DNA of 64,000 bases from Deltaproteobacteria bacterium (GTDB taxonomy: Bacteria > Myxococcota_A > Polyangia > DRWM01 > JAAZOP01): contig JACRCX010000082.1 of assembly GCA_016218815.1 (NCBI GenBank), positions 43,004 through 107,003 on the forward strand, given 5' to 3'. Positions 24,745 to 33,292 of the stretch are shown one piece after another; within the stretch, counting starts at the first letter, position 1, and each line of letters starts with the position of its first letter. Under the pieces are notes generated by a model. It was not told the DNA's origin. It did no database searches and saw only the letters and a list, made by a program, of their open reading frames with translations. A program made the position numbers and the translations under genes.

Positions 24745-26712
24745 ATGAGAAGGCGACGACGACTCGCGGCCGTTCTCGCATCCGTGATGCTGGTTGCGCC
24801 CGGGTGCGACTGCGGGGCGGGCGACGCGTGCGCGAACGTCGATTGCTCGGGGGCGGGGCGGTGCGCGGCGCTGCCGTACGGCCTCGGCGCGTACTGCGTC
24901 TGCAACCCGGGTTACCACCCGGTGGAGGGGGGGGTGGAGTGCGCGCCGAACGACGCGAGCGACCCGTGCGTCGGGGTCGACTGCGGCGGCCACGGCGTTT
25001 GCGGGCGAACCGGCGACGGCCTGCCGGTCTGCACGTGCTTCGCGGGATGGCACGTGGACGAGAGCGGGCTGTGGTGCCTTCCAGACCGGCCTCCGGCGGA
25101 CGGCGGTTCCGATGCGATCGGTGACGGTGCGGGGGACGCCGACCCCGACTCGCTTGCGGAGGCGGACGGTGGGGAAGCGGACGTCGGGGAGGAGACGGAC
25201 GCCGAACCGTGGTGGGCCGATCTCTGGGTCCACGCGCCTGTGCCGTCCAAGGTCGACATCCTGGTGGTCGTGGACAACTCGGGCACGATGAGCCAGGAGC
25301 AGGCGGCCTTGGTTCAGCGGTTCCCCGAGATGATCATGGAGCTGACCGATCCGCGTCTCGATCCCGGCACCGGTCGTCCGACCCATCCGCCGGTCGAGGA
25401 CCTCAACATCGGGGTCATCTCGCCGGACCTGGGGTCGATGGGCTATCCGATCGCGGGCTGCGAGGACGACCCGTTCGACGGCGACGACGGGTGCCTGCTC
25501 CACGAGCCGTCGGTCGCCGTGCTGGGCTGCGAGACGAGCTACTCGTCGTTCCTCTTCCGCAACGACACGAACCGCGAATCCTACGACGCCGCGACGATGG
25601 CGCACGACGTCGCCTGCATCGGCACGCTGGGGACCAACGGCTGCAACTTCGAGCAGCCGCTCAGGGCGATGGAGAAGGCACTTGGCGACAACACGGCGCC
25701 GGGGCGCTGCAATGCGGGTTTCCTGCGCCCCGACTCGCTGCTGGCGCTGATCGTGGTCACCGACGAGGACGACTGCTCGGTCGATCCCGCGTATCCGGAG
25801 ATGTTCGACGAGCTGGAGGAGGAGCTGGGGCCGTTGAACCTGCGCTGCCACCGCTTCCCGGAGTACGTGCTGTCGGTCGAGCACTTCGTCTCCAGCTTCG
25901 CGCGGCTGGCGCCGGGCCGGCCGGGCCGCGTCGTGCTGGGGCTGATCGTCGGCGTGCCGCCGGATGCCCCGGCGTGCATCGGGTCGGCCGAGGACCTGGA
26001 GGGGTGTCTGGACATTCCCCAAATGCAGGAACAAGTTGACCCGGGATACCCCGACCAGCTTGTTCCCTCGTGCAACACGAGCATGGGCCAAGCCTATCCT
26101 CCGCGGCGATTCCTCCACCTGGCCCGCGAGTGGCAGAAGTTCATCGGGGACGCGTGGGTCGACTCCGTGTGCAAGACGGACTGGACCGACGCCATCCACG
26201 GCATCACCGACAAGCTCGTCGACGACATCCGGGACAACATGGTCTGCCTGTCGCACGAGGTTGCCGTCGACGACGCCACGTGCATGTCCCCGTGCTGGCT
26301 GTTCGAGACCACGGTCGACAGCGCGCCTTGCGAGGACGACCCGACGTGCCCGCAGGCGTGGTGCCCGCCGGCGACGCCGGAGACGCTCGACCGGATGGAG
26401 CCGTGCCGGAGCCCGTCGGCCGGGGAGGTCTGCACGCCGGTCGAGCGTGATCTGGGGATGGAGTACGGGACCTTCGGCCCGCGCCGGTGCCTGATCCGGC
26501 AGGCGCGGCGAGACCCGTCCGAGGCGCACTGCGGCGACTTCACCACGCCGTTGGAGGCGGGCTGGTGGGTCACGCCGGCCGAGTGGACCGTGCCCTCGCC
26601 CGATTGGCCGGCCGGTTGCGACATGCTGCGCTTCTACCGGCCGGCGGGGTCGGAGCCGCCGTATCTGGTCGATCCGGCGACGTCGACGGCGACGTTGAGG
26701 TGTACGAGGTAG
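24745..26712 (+). CDS. EGF-like plus VWA lipoprotein (copy 1)
   Basis: A 655-residue protein with a lipoprotein-type signal (LVAPGC). Two EGF-like Cys modules follow (about 25-120), then an acidic linker, then a von Willebrand A domain starting ILVVVDNSGTMS. Its metal site D177-x-S-x-T181 is intact. A second acidic loop (VVTDEDDCSVD) matches the family. The C-terminal 200 residues have many Cys. It is clearly paralogous to the product of 46389-48218, sharing long blocks such as P-S-C-N-T-S-M-G-Q-A and V-C-K-T-D-W-T. VWA lipoproteins of this kind bind ligands at the cell surface; the ligand is unknown. Confidence 0.8.
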   Translation: MRRRRRLAAVLASVMLVAPGCDCGAGDACANVDCSGAGRCAALPYGLGAYCVCNPGYHPVEGGVECAPNDASDPCVGVDCGGHGVCGRTGDGLPVCTCFAGWHVDESGLWCLPDRPPADGGSDAIGDGAGDADPDSLAEADGGEADVGEETDAEPWWADLWVHAPVPSKVDILVVVDNSGTMSQEQAALVQRFPEMIMELTDPRLDPGTGRPTHPPVEDLNIGVISPDLGSMGYPIAGCEDDPFDGDDGCLLHEPSVAVLGCETSYSSFLFRNDTNRESYDAATMAHDVACIGTLGTNGCNFEQPLRAMEKALGDNTAPGRCNAGFLRPDSLLALIVVTDEDDCSVDPAYPEMFDELEEELGPLNLRCHRFPEYVLSVEHFVSSFARLAPGRPGRVVLGLIVGVPPDAPACIGSAEDLEGCLDIPQMQEQVDPGYPDQLVPSCNTSMGQAYPPRRFLHLAREWQKFIGDAWVDSVCKTDWTDAIHGITDKLVDDIRDNMVCLSHEVAVDDATCMSPCWLFETTVDSAPCEDDPTCPQAWCPPATPETLDRMEPCRSPSAGEVCTPVERDLGMEYGTFGPRRCLIRQARRDPSEAHCGDFTTPLEAGWWVTPAEWTVPSPDWPAGCDMLRFYRPAGSEPPYLVDPATSTATLRCTR

Positions 26713-26728
26713 CTCCCACGCTTCCGAA

Positions 26729-26748
26729 CCGCGCCCTTCAGGGCGCGG
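26729..26748. repeat. TTCA-loop palindrome, left half of an inverted pair
   Basis: Perfect arms CCGCGCCC/GGGCGCGG around TTCA, preceded by CCGAA. It forms an opposed pair with the element at 26768-26787. Confidence 0.8.
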
Positions 26749-26767
26749 CTCCGGCGGGTGGGCACAG

Positions 26768-26787
26768 CCGCGGGCTGAAGCCCGCGG
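26768..26787. repeat. TGAA-loop palindrome, right half of an inverted pair
   Basis: Perfect arms CCGCGGGC/GCCCGCGG around TGAA, followed by TTCGG. Lies in the 109-base gap between two convergent genes. Confidence 0.8.
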
Positions 26788-26821
26788 TTCGGTTGGGGGC
26801 GGGTGCTCCCGTCGAGTCGTG

Positions 26822-27235
26822 CTACCCGCAGGTTGCGGCGTAGCAGGTGGAGCCCTCGGCGAGGCAGGCGCCCGTCACGCACGGGGTGCAGGCGGGGTCG
26901 GAGAAGTCGGCGCATTCGGTCGCGCACTCGCGCTCGACGCAGGACATCAGCGCGCCCAACTCGTCGGCGTTGGCGGGGCAGACGGTGGCCTGGCAGGCAT
27001 CGACACACGGGGTGTCGGAGCACGCCTGCATGCAGGTCAACACGGCGGAGCAGGGTTCGGTGCCGACGGGGGCGTCGTCGGTCTCGGCCGCGTCCTCGTC
27101 GGTCTCGCCGGCTTCGGCATCGCCGGCTTCCGCCACGGCGTCGGCCTCGGCGGCGCCGATGTCGAAGTACTCGTGGGTGGACTCGCAGCCGGGGAGGAGG
27201 GCGAGGGAACAAGCGGCGAACAGGGCGGTACGCAT
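26822..27235 (-). CDS. Small Cys-rich lipoprotein
   Basis: A 137-residue lipoprotein. The signal MRTALFAACSLALLPGC has a good lipobox. An acidic Ala/Glu/Asp segment (26-58) is followed by a domain with about fourteen Cys in regular pairs (CMQACSDTPCVDAC, CVERECATEC). A strong GGAGGAGGAAG precedes the ATG. It is downstream of the beta-barrel gene by 15 bases and is probably co-transcribed. Function unknown; not a family that I can name. Confidence 0.75.
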   Translation of the reverse strand: MRTALFAACSLALLPGCESTHEYFDIGAAEADAVAEAGDAEAGETDEDAAETDDAPVGTEPCSAVLTCMQACSDTPCVDACQATVCPANADELGALMSCVERECATECADFSDPACTPCVTGACLAEGSTCYAATCG

Positions 27236-27250
27236 GGCTTCCTCCTCCGG

Positions 27251-28483
27251 TCAGAAGGCGAACGGGAAGGTGATCAGCAGTTTGTGCTCGAGCAGCCCGT
27301 AGGGGCCGTTCCAGTCGCCGACCGGCGGCGCGATTTCGTAGGCGACATCCATGGTCAGCACGAAGAAGCGGAAGCCGGCGCCCAAGCGGATGAAGGGGCG
27401 GGGATCGAAGCCGTAGCTTCCGGGCGAGAGGTCGTTGAAGACCTGGAGCGCGAGGCCGAACAGCACGTGGTAGTCGAGGATCCGTCCGGCATCGTCCGCC
27501 GGGGGAGCCTGGGGGTACCAGGTGAAGAGGACCGGGATCTCCAGGACGCCCATGGGGTCGCCTTCGAGGCCGGTGCTGAACATCCAGTGGTCGCGGAACT
27601 CGTAGACGAACAGGCCGCTCAGCCACATGCGTGCGAAGGGGGAGCGGAAGCCGGTCGTCGTGTACCAGCGTTCGGTGACCGCGCCGGAGGTCCGGTCGCG
27701 CGCGACGTTCTCGACGTGGGGGAAATCGAGGGCGAGGCCGATGCCGACGGAGAAGCCCCAGCGGCGCGGGACGGGCATCTCGCCTTCGACGGCGGAAACC
27801 TCGAACGGCGCCGTGGAGCCCGCGACGACGGAGCCCTCCAGCGCGGCGCCGCCGGGCGTCGCGTCGGCCGCTGCGGCGACGGGGCCTGCGGGGCGCTGGG
27901 GATCGGTGGTCTCGAGGCGAAGAGCGAGCGGGGCGGTGATGGCGGAGGCCGGATCGAGCTGCAGGACGTGGGCGCGCGGTCCGTCGAGCCACAGGTTGGG
28001 AAGTATGGACGCCTCGGGATAGGTGAGGGCGGCGTCGATTATCCGGTAGGCGGTCTCGCAGCGGGCGGTGAGGACGACGGTGCGGCTGCCGGCGGGGGAG
28101 GGGGGGACGCGGACGAGGATCTGGGAATCGAACGGGCCGCCGGCGACGGCGAGGGGGGCGATGGAGTACTCGAGGGGAGCGGGAGCGCCGTCGATGGTGA
28201 CGGCGAGTCCGCTGACGCGGCGTCCGGCGAAGCCGAGGACGACCTCGGTCGCGGCCTGGACCTGGACGGTCAGCTCGACCGACGCGCGGGTGGCGGTCTG
28301 GGCGAAGAGGACGCGGTAGGACGCGGCGGAGAAGGCGACAGGGGTGGCGTCGACGGTGACGGGGCCGACGAGCAGCGGCACGGGCTCGAGCGTGTCGGCG
28401 GCGCGAGCGGGGCCGGACGCCAGCAGGAACAGTGCGGGCAGCAGATGGAAGGTGCAGCGTGCGGGAAGGGAGCGCGAGTTCAT
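27251..28483 (-). CDS. Probable outer-membrane beta-barrel protein
   Basis: A 410-residue protein with a signal peptide (FLLASGPARA then A-D). The first half is a beta-rich domain of unknown type; the C-terminal 190 residues alternate hydrophobic strands and turns (GFSVGIGLALDFP, PFIRLGAGFRFFVLTMDVAYE) and the last residue is Phe, the usual signal for barrel assembly by BAM. ATG 28483 is preferred over GTG 28492 because the GGAGGT overlaps the latter. It is co-directional with the small Cys-rich lipoprotein. Confidence 0.65.
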   Translation of the reverse strand: MNSRSLPARCTFHLLPALFLLASGPARAADTLEPVPLLVGPVTVDATPVAFSAASYRVLFAQTATRASVELTVQVQAATEVVLGFAGRRVSGLAVTIDGAPAPLEYSIAPLAVAGGPFDSQILVRVPPSPAGSRTVVLTARCETAYRIIDAALTYPEASILPNLWLDGPRAHVLQLDPASAITAPLALRLETTDPQRPAGPVAAAADATPGGAALEGSVVAGSTAPFEVSAVEGEMPVPRRWGFSVGIGLALDFPHVENVARDRTSGAVTERWYTTTGFRSPFARMWLSGLFVYEFRDHWMFSTGLEGDPMGVLEIPVLFTWYPQAPPADDAGRILDYHVLFGLALQVFNDLSPGSYGFDPRPFIRLGAGFRFFVLTMDVAYEIAPPVGDWNGPYGLLEHKLLITFPFAF

Positions 28484-28545
28484 CTCTGACACCTCCGGGC
28501 CCCGGGTGCCGGAAGATACGTCATCCGGGGGCGAGAGTCGATCCG

Positions 28546-28622
28546 TGGTCGGGGCGACTGGATTTGAACCAGCGACAACGGGCTCCCAAAACCCGTGCTC
28601 TACCAGACTGAGCTACGCCCCG
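28546..28622 (-). tRNA. tRNA-Pro (TGG)
   Basis: Complete cloverleaf on the minus strand, starting with C1 as usual for tRNA-Pro. The acceptor CGGGGCG pairs with CGCCCCG, the anticodon loop carries TGG, the T-loop is TTCAAAT, and a 3' CCA is encoded. Confidence 0.95.
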
Positions 28623-28634
28623 AAGCCTTGCCGC

Positions 28635-30257
28635 TCACGAGGCGGCGGAAGGCGGCGAATCCTTACCTGCGGCGGGCGGGGATGGCAAGTCGGCGGGGTC
28701 GCGGGGAAGCCAGAGGCGGAAGCACGCGCCCGGGCCGGGGCCGGGGTCGCACGTCAGGGTGCCGCGGTGGGCGACCGCGATCTGCTGGCTGCCGGCCAGG
28801 CCGATGCCGGTGCCCTGCTGCTTGGTGGTGAAGAACGGCTCGAACAGCCGGGCCCTCGCCTCCTCGGGAATTCCCGGCCCCGTGTCCCGCACGGCCAGCT
28901 CGACCCCGCCGCGCTCCGCGCGGACCTCGACGGTGACCGCGCGCTCGGGCCGGCCCGCGACGGCTTCGAGCGCGTTGCGCAGGAGGTTGGCGAGCACCTG
29001 GCGGAGCTGCGAGGCGTCGGCGCGGATGACGGGCAAGTCGTCCTGGACGGTGCAGTCCAGGCGCGCCTCGGCCGCCTGAGCCTCGGGCCCGTGGAACTCG
29101 ACGGCCTCCCGCGCGACGCGGCCGACGTCGGTCGGGGCAAGCTCGGGCTGCGGCATGCGGGCCAGGGAAAGGTACGACTCCGTGACGCAGGTCAGCCGCT
29201 CGACCTCGCGTCCGATGGCGCGGACCATGCCGAGCGTGGTTTCGCCGGAGCCGGCGCGCGACAGCTCGTCCTCGAGCAGCTCGGTGTTGAGCCCGATGGC
29301 GGAGAGGGGGTTGCGCACCTCGTGCGACACGTGGGCGGCCATGCGGCCCAGGGCGGCGAGCTTCTCGCTCTGCCGGAGGGCGCGCAGCCGCTCGTCGCGT
29401 TCGCGGATCGCCTCGGTCATGCGATCGAACTGTTCGGCGAGGCGGCCGATCTCGTCGCGGCGGCGCAGGTCGATGCGGCCGGAGAAGTCACCGCGGGCGA
29501 CGGCCTGCACGGCGCGCTCGAGGGAGCGGAAGGGGGCGACGAGGGAATGGACGTAGACCAGGACGCCGATGGCGAGGCCGGCGGCGACGAGGGCGAGGCC
29601 GAGGAGCATCCAGAAGGTGCGGGATTCGTCGTGCTGGAGGGACGAGGAGAGGTCGGCGACCTGCCGGTTGGTCTCGCGGCCGAGGCCGCGCAGGCCGCGG
29701 TCGACGGCGCGCTCGTGCTCCAGCAGCAGGTCCAGGTCGGCGTGGGCCTCATCGGTGCGGCCGCCGTCGAGGGCGGCGAAGAGGCGGCCGAGCGACGTCT
29801 CGCCGTCGCGCGCGGCGGCGGCCAGCTCCACGAGGGTGCCGTCGAGGCGCTCGACGACGCGGCGTTCCTCGGGCGTCTCGGCCAGGGCGCGGATGCGGTC
29901 GAGCAGGCCGGTCAGGCGCGCCAGGCGCTCGGGCCGCAGCCGCCTCATCGCCTCGACCCAGCTTCGTGCCGCGGCCGGGTCGGAGTCTTCCAGGATGCGG
30001 TCGAGCAGGGTGAGGAGGATCGACTGGGTGGCGCGAAGCTCGGCGGTCGACAGCGCGAGCCGCAGGTATCCCTCGTCCAGGAGGCGGACCTGGGCCAGGG
30101 CGAGGCGGGAGCGGACGAGGCCCCAGCCGACGATGCCTCCGAAGAGGAGGGTGAGGGCGAGGAAGGCGGCGAGGAGGCGGACGGCGAGGGACGCGGCGCG
30201 CCGGCGGCGGGCGGGAGGTGGGGCCTGGAGGGGCGGCCGTTGATCTTCGCGGCCCAT
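28635..30257 (-). CDS. Membrane sensor histidine kinase (HAMP)
   Basis: A 540-residue kinase. Two membrane helices (LAAFLALTLLFGGIVGWGL and LLGLALVAAGLAIGVLVYV) enclose a helical sensor domain of about 180 residues. A HAMP region follows, then the H-box with H312 (HVSHEVRNPL), N-box (NLLRNALEA), G1 (DTGPGIP), F (LFEPFFTTK) and G2 (GTGIGLAG). The first Gly-rich box and ATP lid are complete, so it should be active. It is divergent from a PilZ-receiver gene 61 bases away, its likely partner. ATG 30257 follows GGAGGAAGG. Confidence 0.85.
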   Translation of the reverse strand: MGREDQRPPLQAPPPARRRRAASLAVRLLAAFLALTLLFGGIVGWGLVRSRLALAQVRLLDEGYLRLALSTAELRATQSILLTLLDRILEDSDPAAARSWVEAMRRLRPERLARLTGLLDRIRALAETPEERRVVERLDGTLVELAAAARDGETSLGRLFAALDGGRTDEAHADLDLLLEHERAVDRGLRGLGRETNRQVADLSSSLQHDESRTFWMLLGLALVAAGLAIGVLVYVHSLVAPFRSLERAVQAVARGDFSGRIDLRRRDEIGRLAEQFDRMTEAIRERDERLRALRQSEKLAALGRMAAHVSHEVRNPLSAIGLNTELLEDELSRAGSGETTLGMVRAIGREVERLTCVTESYLSLARMPQPELAPTDVGRVAREAVEFHGPEAQAAEARLDCTVQDDLPVIRADASQLRQVLANLLRNALEAVAGRPERAVTVEVRAERGGVELAVRDTGPGIPEEARARLFEPFFTTKQQGTGIGLAGSQQIAVAHRGTLTCDPGPGPGACFRLWLPRDPADLPSPPAAGKDSPPSAAS

Positions 30258-30318
30258 CTTGTGGTAACCTTCCTCCAGTTCGCCGCCGCGGAGCAAGAGC
30301 GAGCGGGAGGAGCCCGGG

Positions 30319-31086
30319 ATGAGCGAGGACAAGAGCGACGCCAGGAAGCACCCCCGCTCGGAGATCCTGCTCAAGGTCGAGTATCCGGGCTACGAGGACT
30401 TCCTGCACGACTACACGGAGAACATCTCGAAGGGCGGGACTTTCGTCTACTCCGAGCGCGACTGGAAGGTGGGCGATCGGCTGCGGCTGACGTTGTCGTT
30501 CCCGGGGCTGTTGCGTCCGATCCTGATCCGCGGCGAGGTGGCGTGGCTGCGCAAGGAGCCCGACCGCGGGGTCGGGGTGCGGTTCCTGTTCGACGAGAAC
30601 CCGGAGAGCGAACAGCGGCTGGCGGAGCTGGTGCGTGCGATCGAGCGGGGGGAGTCGAGCACGCTGGCGCGGCGGATCCGGATCCTGGTGGTCGAGGACA
30701 ACCAATTCATCCAGAAGCTGCTGCGCGACGGGCTGGACTCGATCGCGCGCAAGCGGATGTCGGACACGGTGACGTTGATCTTCCGCGAGGCGGCGAACGG
30801 CTTCGAGGGGCTGGAGATGCTGCTCAAGGAGCCGGTGGACCTGCTGGTGTGCGACCTGTACCTGCCGGTGCTGGACGGTTTCGAGCTGATCCGGCGGGCG
30901 CGGACGACGCACCCCAAGGGGACGTTGCCGATCCTGGCGTTCTCCGCCGGCGGTCCGGACGCCGGGCGGCGGGCGTTGTCGCTGGGGGCGGACATCTTCC
31001 TGGACAAGCCGCTGCGACTGACCAAGGTCTTCGAGACGATCGCCGATCTGCTTCGCCTGGCGGACCTCGCGGGCCAGTCGAGTTGA
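30319..31086 (+). CDS. PilZ plus receiver-domain protein
   Basis: A 255-residue two-domain protein. The N-terminal PilZ domain (about 8-110) has the Myxococcus paralogous-family pattern (DYTENISKGGTFVYSE, then G-V-G-V-R-F) but lacks a plain R-x-x-x-R c-di-GMP motif, so binding is uncertain. The receiver domain (120-250) has E-D in I-L-V-V-E-D, phospho-acceptor D179 (VCDLYLP) and K230 (LDKPL). The divergent histidine kinase suggests a two-component pair whose output is the PilZ domain. The following gene starts inside its stop codon. Confidence 0.8.
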   Translation: MSEDKSDARKHPRSEILLKVEYPGYEDFLHDYTENISKGGTFVYSERDWKVGDRLRLTLSFPGLLRPILIRGEVAWLRKEPDRGVGVRFLFDENPESEQRLAELVRAIERGESSTLARRIRILVVEDNQFIQKLLRDGLDSIARKRMSDTVTLIFREAANGFEGLEMLLKEPVDLLVCDLYLPVLDGFELIRRARTTHPKGTLPILAFSAGGPDAGRRALSLGADIFLDKPLRLTKVFETIADLLRLADLAGQSS

Positions 31087-32357
31087 ACGAGGAAGATCGA
31101 ACGACGAGCCGGCGCGGGTGGACGCGGCGGGCGTTCCTGGCGCGGGGCGCGGCGGCGCTCGGCGCGGCGGCGGTGGGCCCGGCGTTCGGGCTGATCTCGG
31201 GATGTCGCGCGGGAAGGGGCACTCCGGACGCGGCGGTGGCTCCGGAGGGGGCGGAGGCGGCGGAGCTTCCGGTCCGAAGCGAATTCCCGATGGTGGACGT
31301 GGCGGGCGAGCCGCACGCGATCGGCGAGGCGATCGGCCGGCGGTTCGCGGGAGAGATCCGGGCGGTGTTCCGGGAGCGCCGCGGATGGTTCGACGAGCTG
31401 GCGCGATTCGCAACCAACGAGGGTCGGGCGGCGTTCGAGGCGATGGTCGAGGCGTCGCGGCGGCACGTGCCGGAGGTGGTGGAGGAGGTCCGCGGGCTGG
31501 CGGACGGCGCGCACGTGCCGTTCCGGGACCTGCTGGTGCTCAACGCGCGGTGCGAGCTGGAGGCGGCGCAGCTCGCGCCGGCCGCCAACCCGGGCTGCTC
31601 GACGATCGTGATCGCGGGGCCGGACGGTCTGTTCGTCGCGCACAACGAGGACGGGGACCTGGCCTGGCGCGGGCGGATGTTCCTGGTGCGGGTGCGTCCC
31701 CGGAACGGGGTGCGCTTCCTGGCGCTGTGCTACGCGGGGCTGGTCCCGGGCAACGCGCCGGCGATCAACGACCGCGGGCTGGCGATCGTGACCAACTACA
31801 TCGGCACGGTGGCCTGGCGACCGGGCATCCCCCGGTACTTCCTCGACCGGCGGGCGCTGGAGGCCACGGGTCCGGACGAAGCGGTGGAGCGCGTGCTGCA
31901 TCCCGAGCGGGGGTACGGGTTCCATCACGTCTTCGCGTCGGCGGGCGACGGGCGCCCGCGGGCCGTGGCCGTGGAGGCGACGCCGACCCGTTCGGCGGTG
32001 CGGGAGCTGACGGGGACGTACGTGCACACGAACCACCTGGTGCTGGACGAGCTGCGGGAGGAGCCGCAGGTGGAGTCCTACCTGCGGAAGTCGTCGTTGC
32101 CGCGGTACGAGGCATTGACGGGGGCCCTGGCGGCGGTGGCGGACCCCGGGATGCTGGGTCCGGCGGACCTGATCCACCTGCTGTCGTCGCACGAGGGTGC
32201 GCCGTACTCTCCGTGCCGGCACCCGGAGGGGGACGTCCGCGGGGAGACGCTGGCCTGCGCGGTGTTCGACGTGCCGCGTCGACGCCTGCGGCTGGTCGCG
32301 GGGAATCCGTGCGAGGCGGGGTGGGCGGAGTACCTAGTGGGGGAGGGAGGGCGCTGA
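31083..32357 (+). CDS. C45-type acyltransferase/autohydrolase, Tat lipoprotein
   Basis: A 424-residue protein from TTG 31083, which overlaps the previous stop (TTGA), implying coupled translation. The N-terminus carries a twin-arginine motif T-R-R-A-F-L-A, a hydrophobic stretch and L-I-S-G-C, so the product is probably a Tat-exported lipoprotein. The body matches the acyl-CoA:6-aminopenicillanate acyltransferase (C45/Ntn-hydrolase) family: a G-x-A-x-G-x-x-F segment (IGEAIGRRFAG), then N-P-G-C-S-T, whose Cys would be the self-cleavage nucleophile, then H-N-E-D-G. Likely an amide or ester hydrolase; substrate unknown. Confidence 0.7.
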   Translation: MNEEDRTTSRRGWTRRAFLARGAAALGAAAVGPAFGLISGCRAGRGTPDAAVAPEGAEAAELPVRSEFPMVDVAGEPHAIGEAIGRRFAGEIRAVFRERRGWFDELARFATNEGRAAFEAMVEASRRHVPEVVEEVRGLADGAHVPFRDLLVLNARCELEAAQLAPAANPGCSTIVIAGPDGLFVAHNEDGDLAWRGRMFLVRVRPRNGVRFLALCYAGLVPGNAPAINDRGLAIVTNYIGTVAWRPGIPRYFLDRRALEATGPDEAVERVLHPERGYGFHHVFASAGDGRPRAVAVEATPTRSAVRELTGTYVHTNHLVLDELREEPQVESYLRKSSLPRYEALTGALAAVADPGMLGPADLIHLLSSHEGAPYSPCRHPEGDVRGETLACAVFDVPRRRLRLVAGNPCEAGWAEYLVGEGGR

Positions 32358-32387
32358 GCGGGGGGAGGGCGCGGAGGTCCGACTTAC

Positions 32388-32414
32388 CACTGAGACGCTG
32401 AGGGCGCTGAGACA
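32388..32414. repeat. Degenerate 9-mer repeat (CGCTGAGAC)
   Basis: Three to four imperfect copies of C(G/A)CTGAG spaced nine to ten bases apart in the gap between the acyltransferase and hydratase genes. Confidence 0.5.
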
Positions 32415-32507
32415 AACGCTGAGAAGACGGGGCGAGCGATTGACCTTGGCGGCGGGGGTGGACTAGATGGGGGCGGGGCTGGGGGAGCCTGGGCGAGAGG
32501 TGAAGCG

Positions 32508-33281
32508 ATGAGCGAGGGGACGAAGGGCGTCGTGGTGTCGGCGGCCGGCGGCGTGCGGACGATCACGCTGGATCGGCCACCGCTGAACGTGATGGACATC
32601 GCGATGATCGGGGAGCTGACGGGGGTGATCGGCGAGGCGGGACGGGACCCGTCGACGCGGGTGATCGTGTTCCGACAGCGGGGGAAGGCGTTTTCGGCGG
32701 GCGTGGAGGTGGCGGATCACACGCCGGAGAAGGCGCCGGCGATGATCGAGGGATTCACGAAGCTGTTCCAGACGATGCTGGAGGCGTCGGTCCCGACGAT
32801 TGCGGTGGTGGAGGGAGCGGCGCTGGGTGGAGGCGCGGAGTTGGCGCTGTTCTGCGACCTGGTGCTGATGGGGCCCCGAGGGAGTTTCGGCGTGCCGGAG
32901 ATCACCCTGGGGTTCTTCCCGCCGGTCGCGGCGGCGGCGCTGCCGCGACGGATCCCGCGGGCGATCGCGATGGAGCTGATGCTGACGGGAGATAGGATCG
33001 ACGCCGCGCGGTGCGCGGCGGTGGGGCTGGCCAACGCGGTGCTGCCGGCGGAGGGGACGGAGGAGGCGATTGCGGCGTTCGTGGCGCGGGTGGCCAAGGG
33101 CAGCGGGGCGGTGCTGCGCCTGGCGGTGCGGGCCACGGACCAGACGGACGGGATGCCGCTCTCGCTGGCGCTGAACCACGCGTCGACGGTGTTCTTGTCG
33201 GACCTGATGCGAACCGAGGACGTGCGCGAGGGTTTGGCGAGTTTCTCGGAGAAGCGCAAGCCGGTCTGGAAGGACCGCTAG
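32508..33281 (+). CDS. Cyclohexa-1,5-diene-1-carbonyl-CoA hydratase-like enzyme
   Basis: A 257-residue crotonase-fold enzyme. R-P-P-L-N-V-M-D-I-A-M near the start and K-A-F-S-A-G-V-E-V-A-D-H-T-P-E-K are close to the dienoyl-CoA hydratase (Dch/BamR) sub-family of the anaerobic benzoyl-CoA pathway rather than to general enoyl-CoA hydratases. The oxyanion segment is G-A-A-L-G-G-G-A-E, and F-G-V-P-E-I-T-L-G-F-F-P-P follows. It adds water to a cyclic dienoyl-CoA in the cytoplasm. The next gene, 11 bases downstream, encodes a matching dehydrogenase, supporting the call. Another crotonase role cannot be excluded. Confidence 0.65.
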   Translation: MSEGTKGVVVSAAGGVRTITLDRPPLNVMDIAMIGELTGVIGEAGRDPSTRVIVFRQRGKAFSAGVEVADHTPEKAPAMIEGFTKLFQTMLEASVPTIAVVEGAALGGGAELALFCDLVLMGPRGSFGVPEITLGFFPPVAAAALPRRIPRAIAMELMLTGDRIDAARCAAVGLANAVLPAEGTEEAIAAFVARVAKGSGAVLRLAVRATDQTDGMPLSLALNHASTVFLSDLMRTEDVREGLASFSEKRKPVWKDR

Positions 33282-33292
33282 AGGAGGACGAA

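Noticed and set aside
28344..32357. Very long plus-strand open frame running across several genes
   Set aside because: Only the part after 31083 has family motifs; the rest is antisense to a histidine kinase, a tRNA and a beta-barrel gene, and is long because of high GC.
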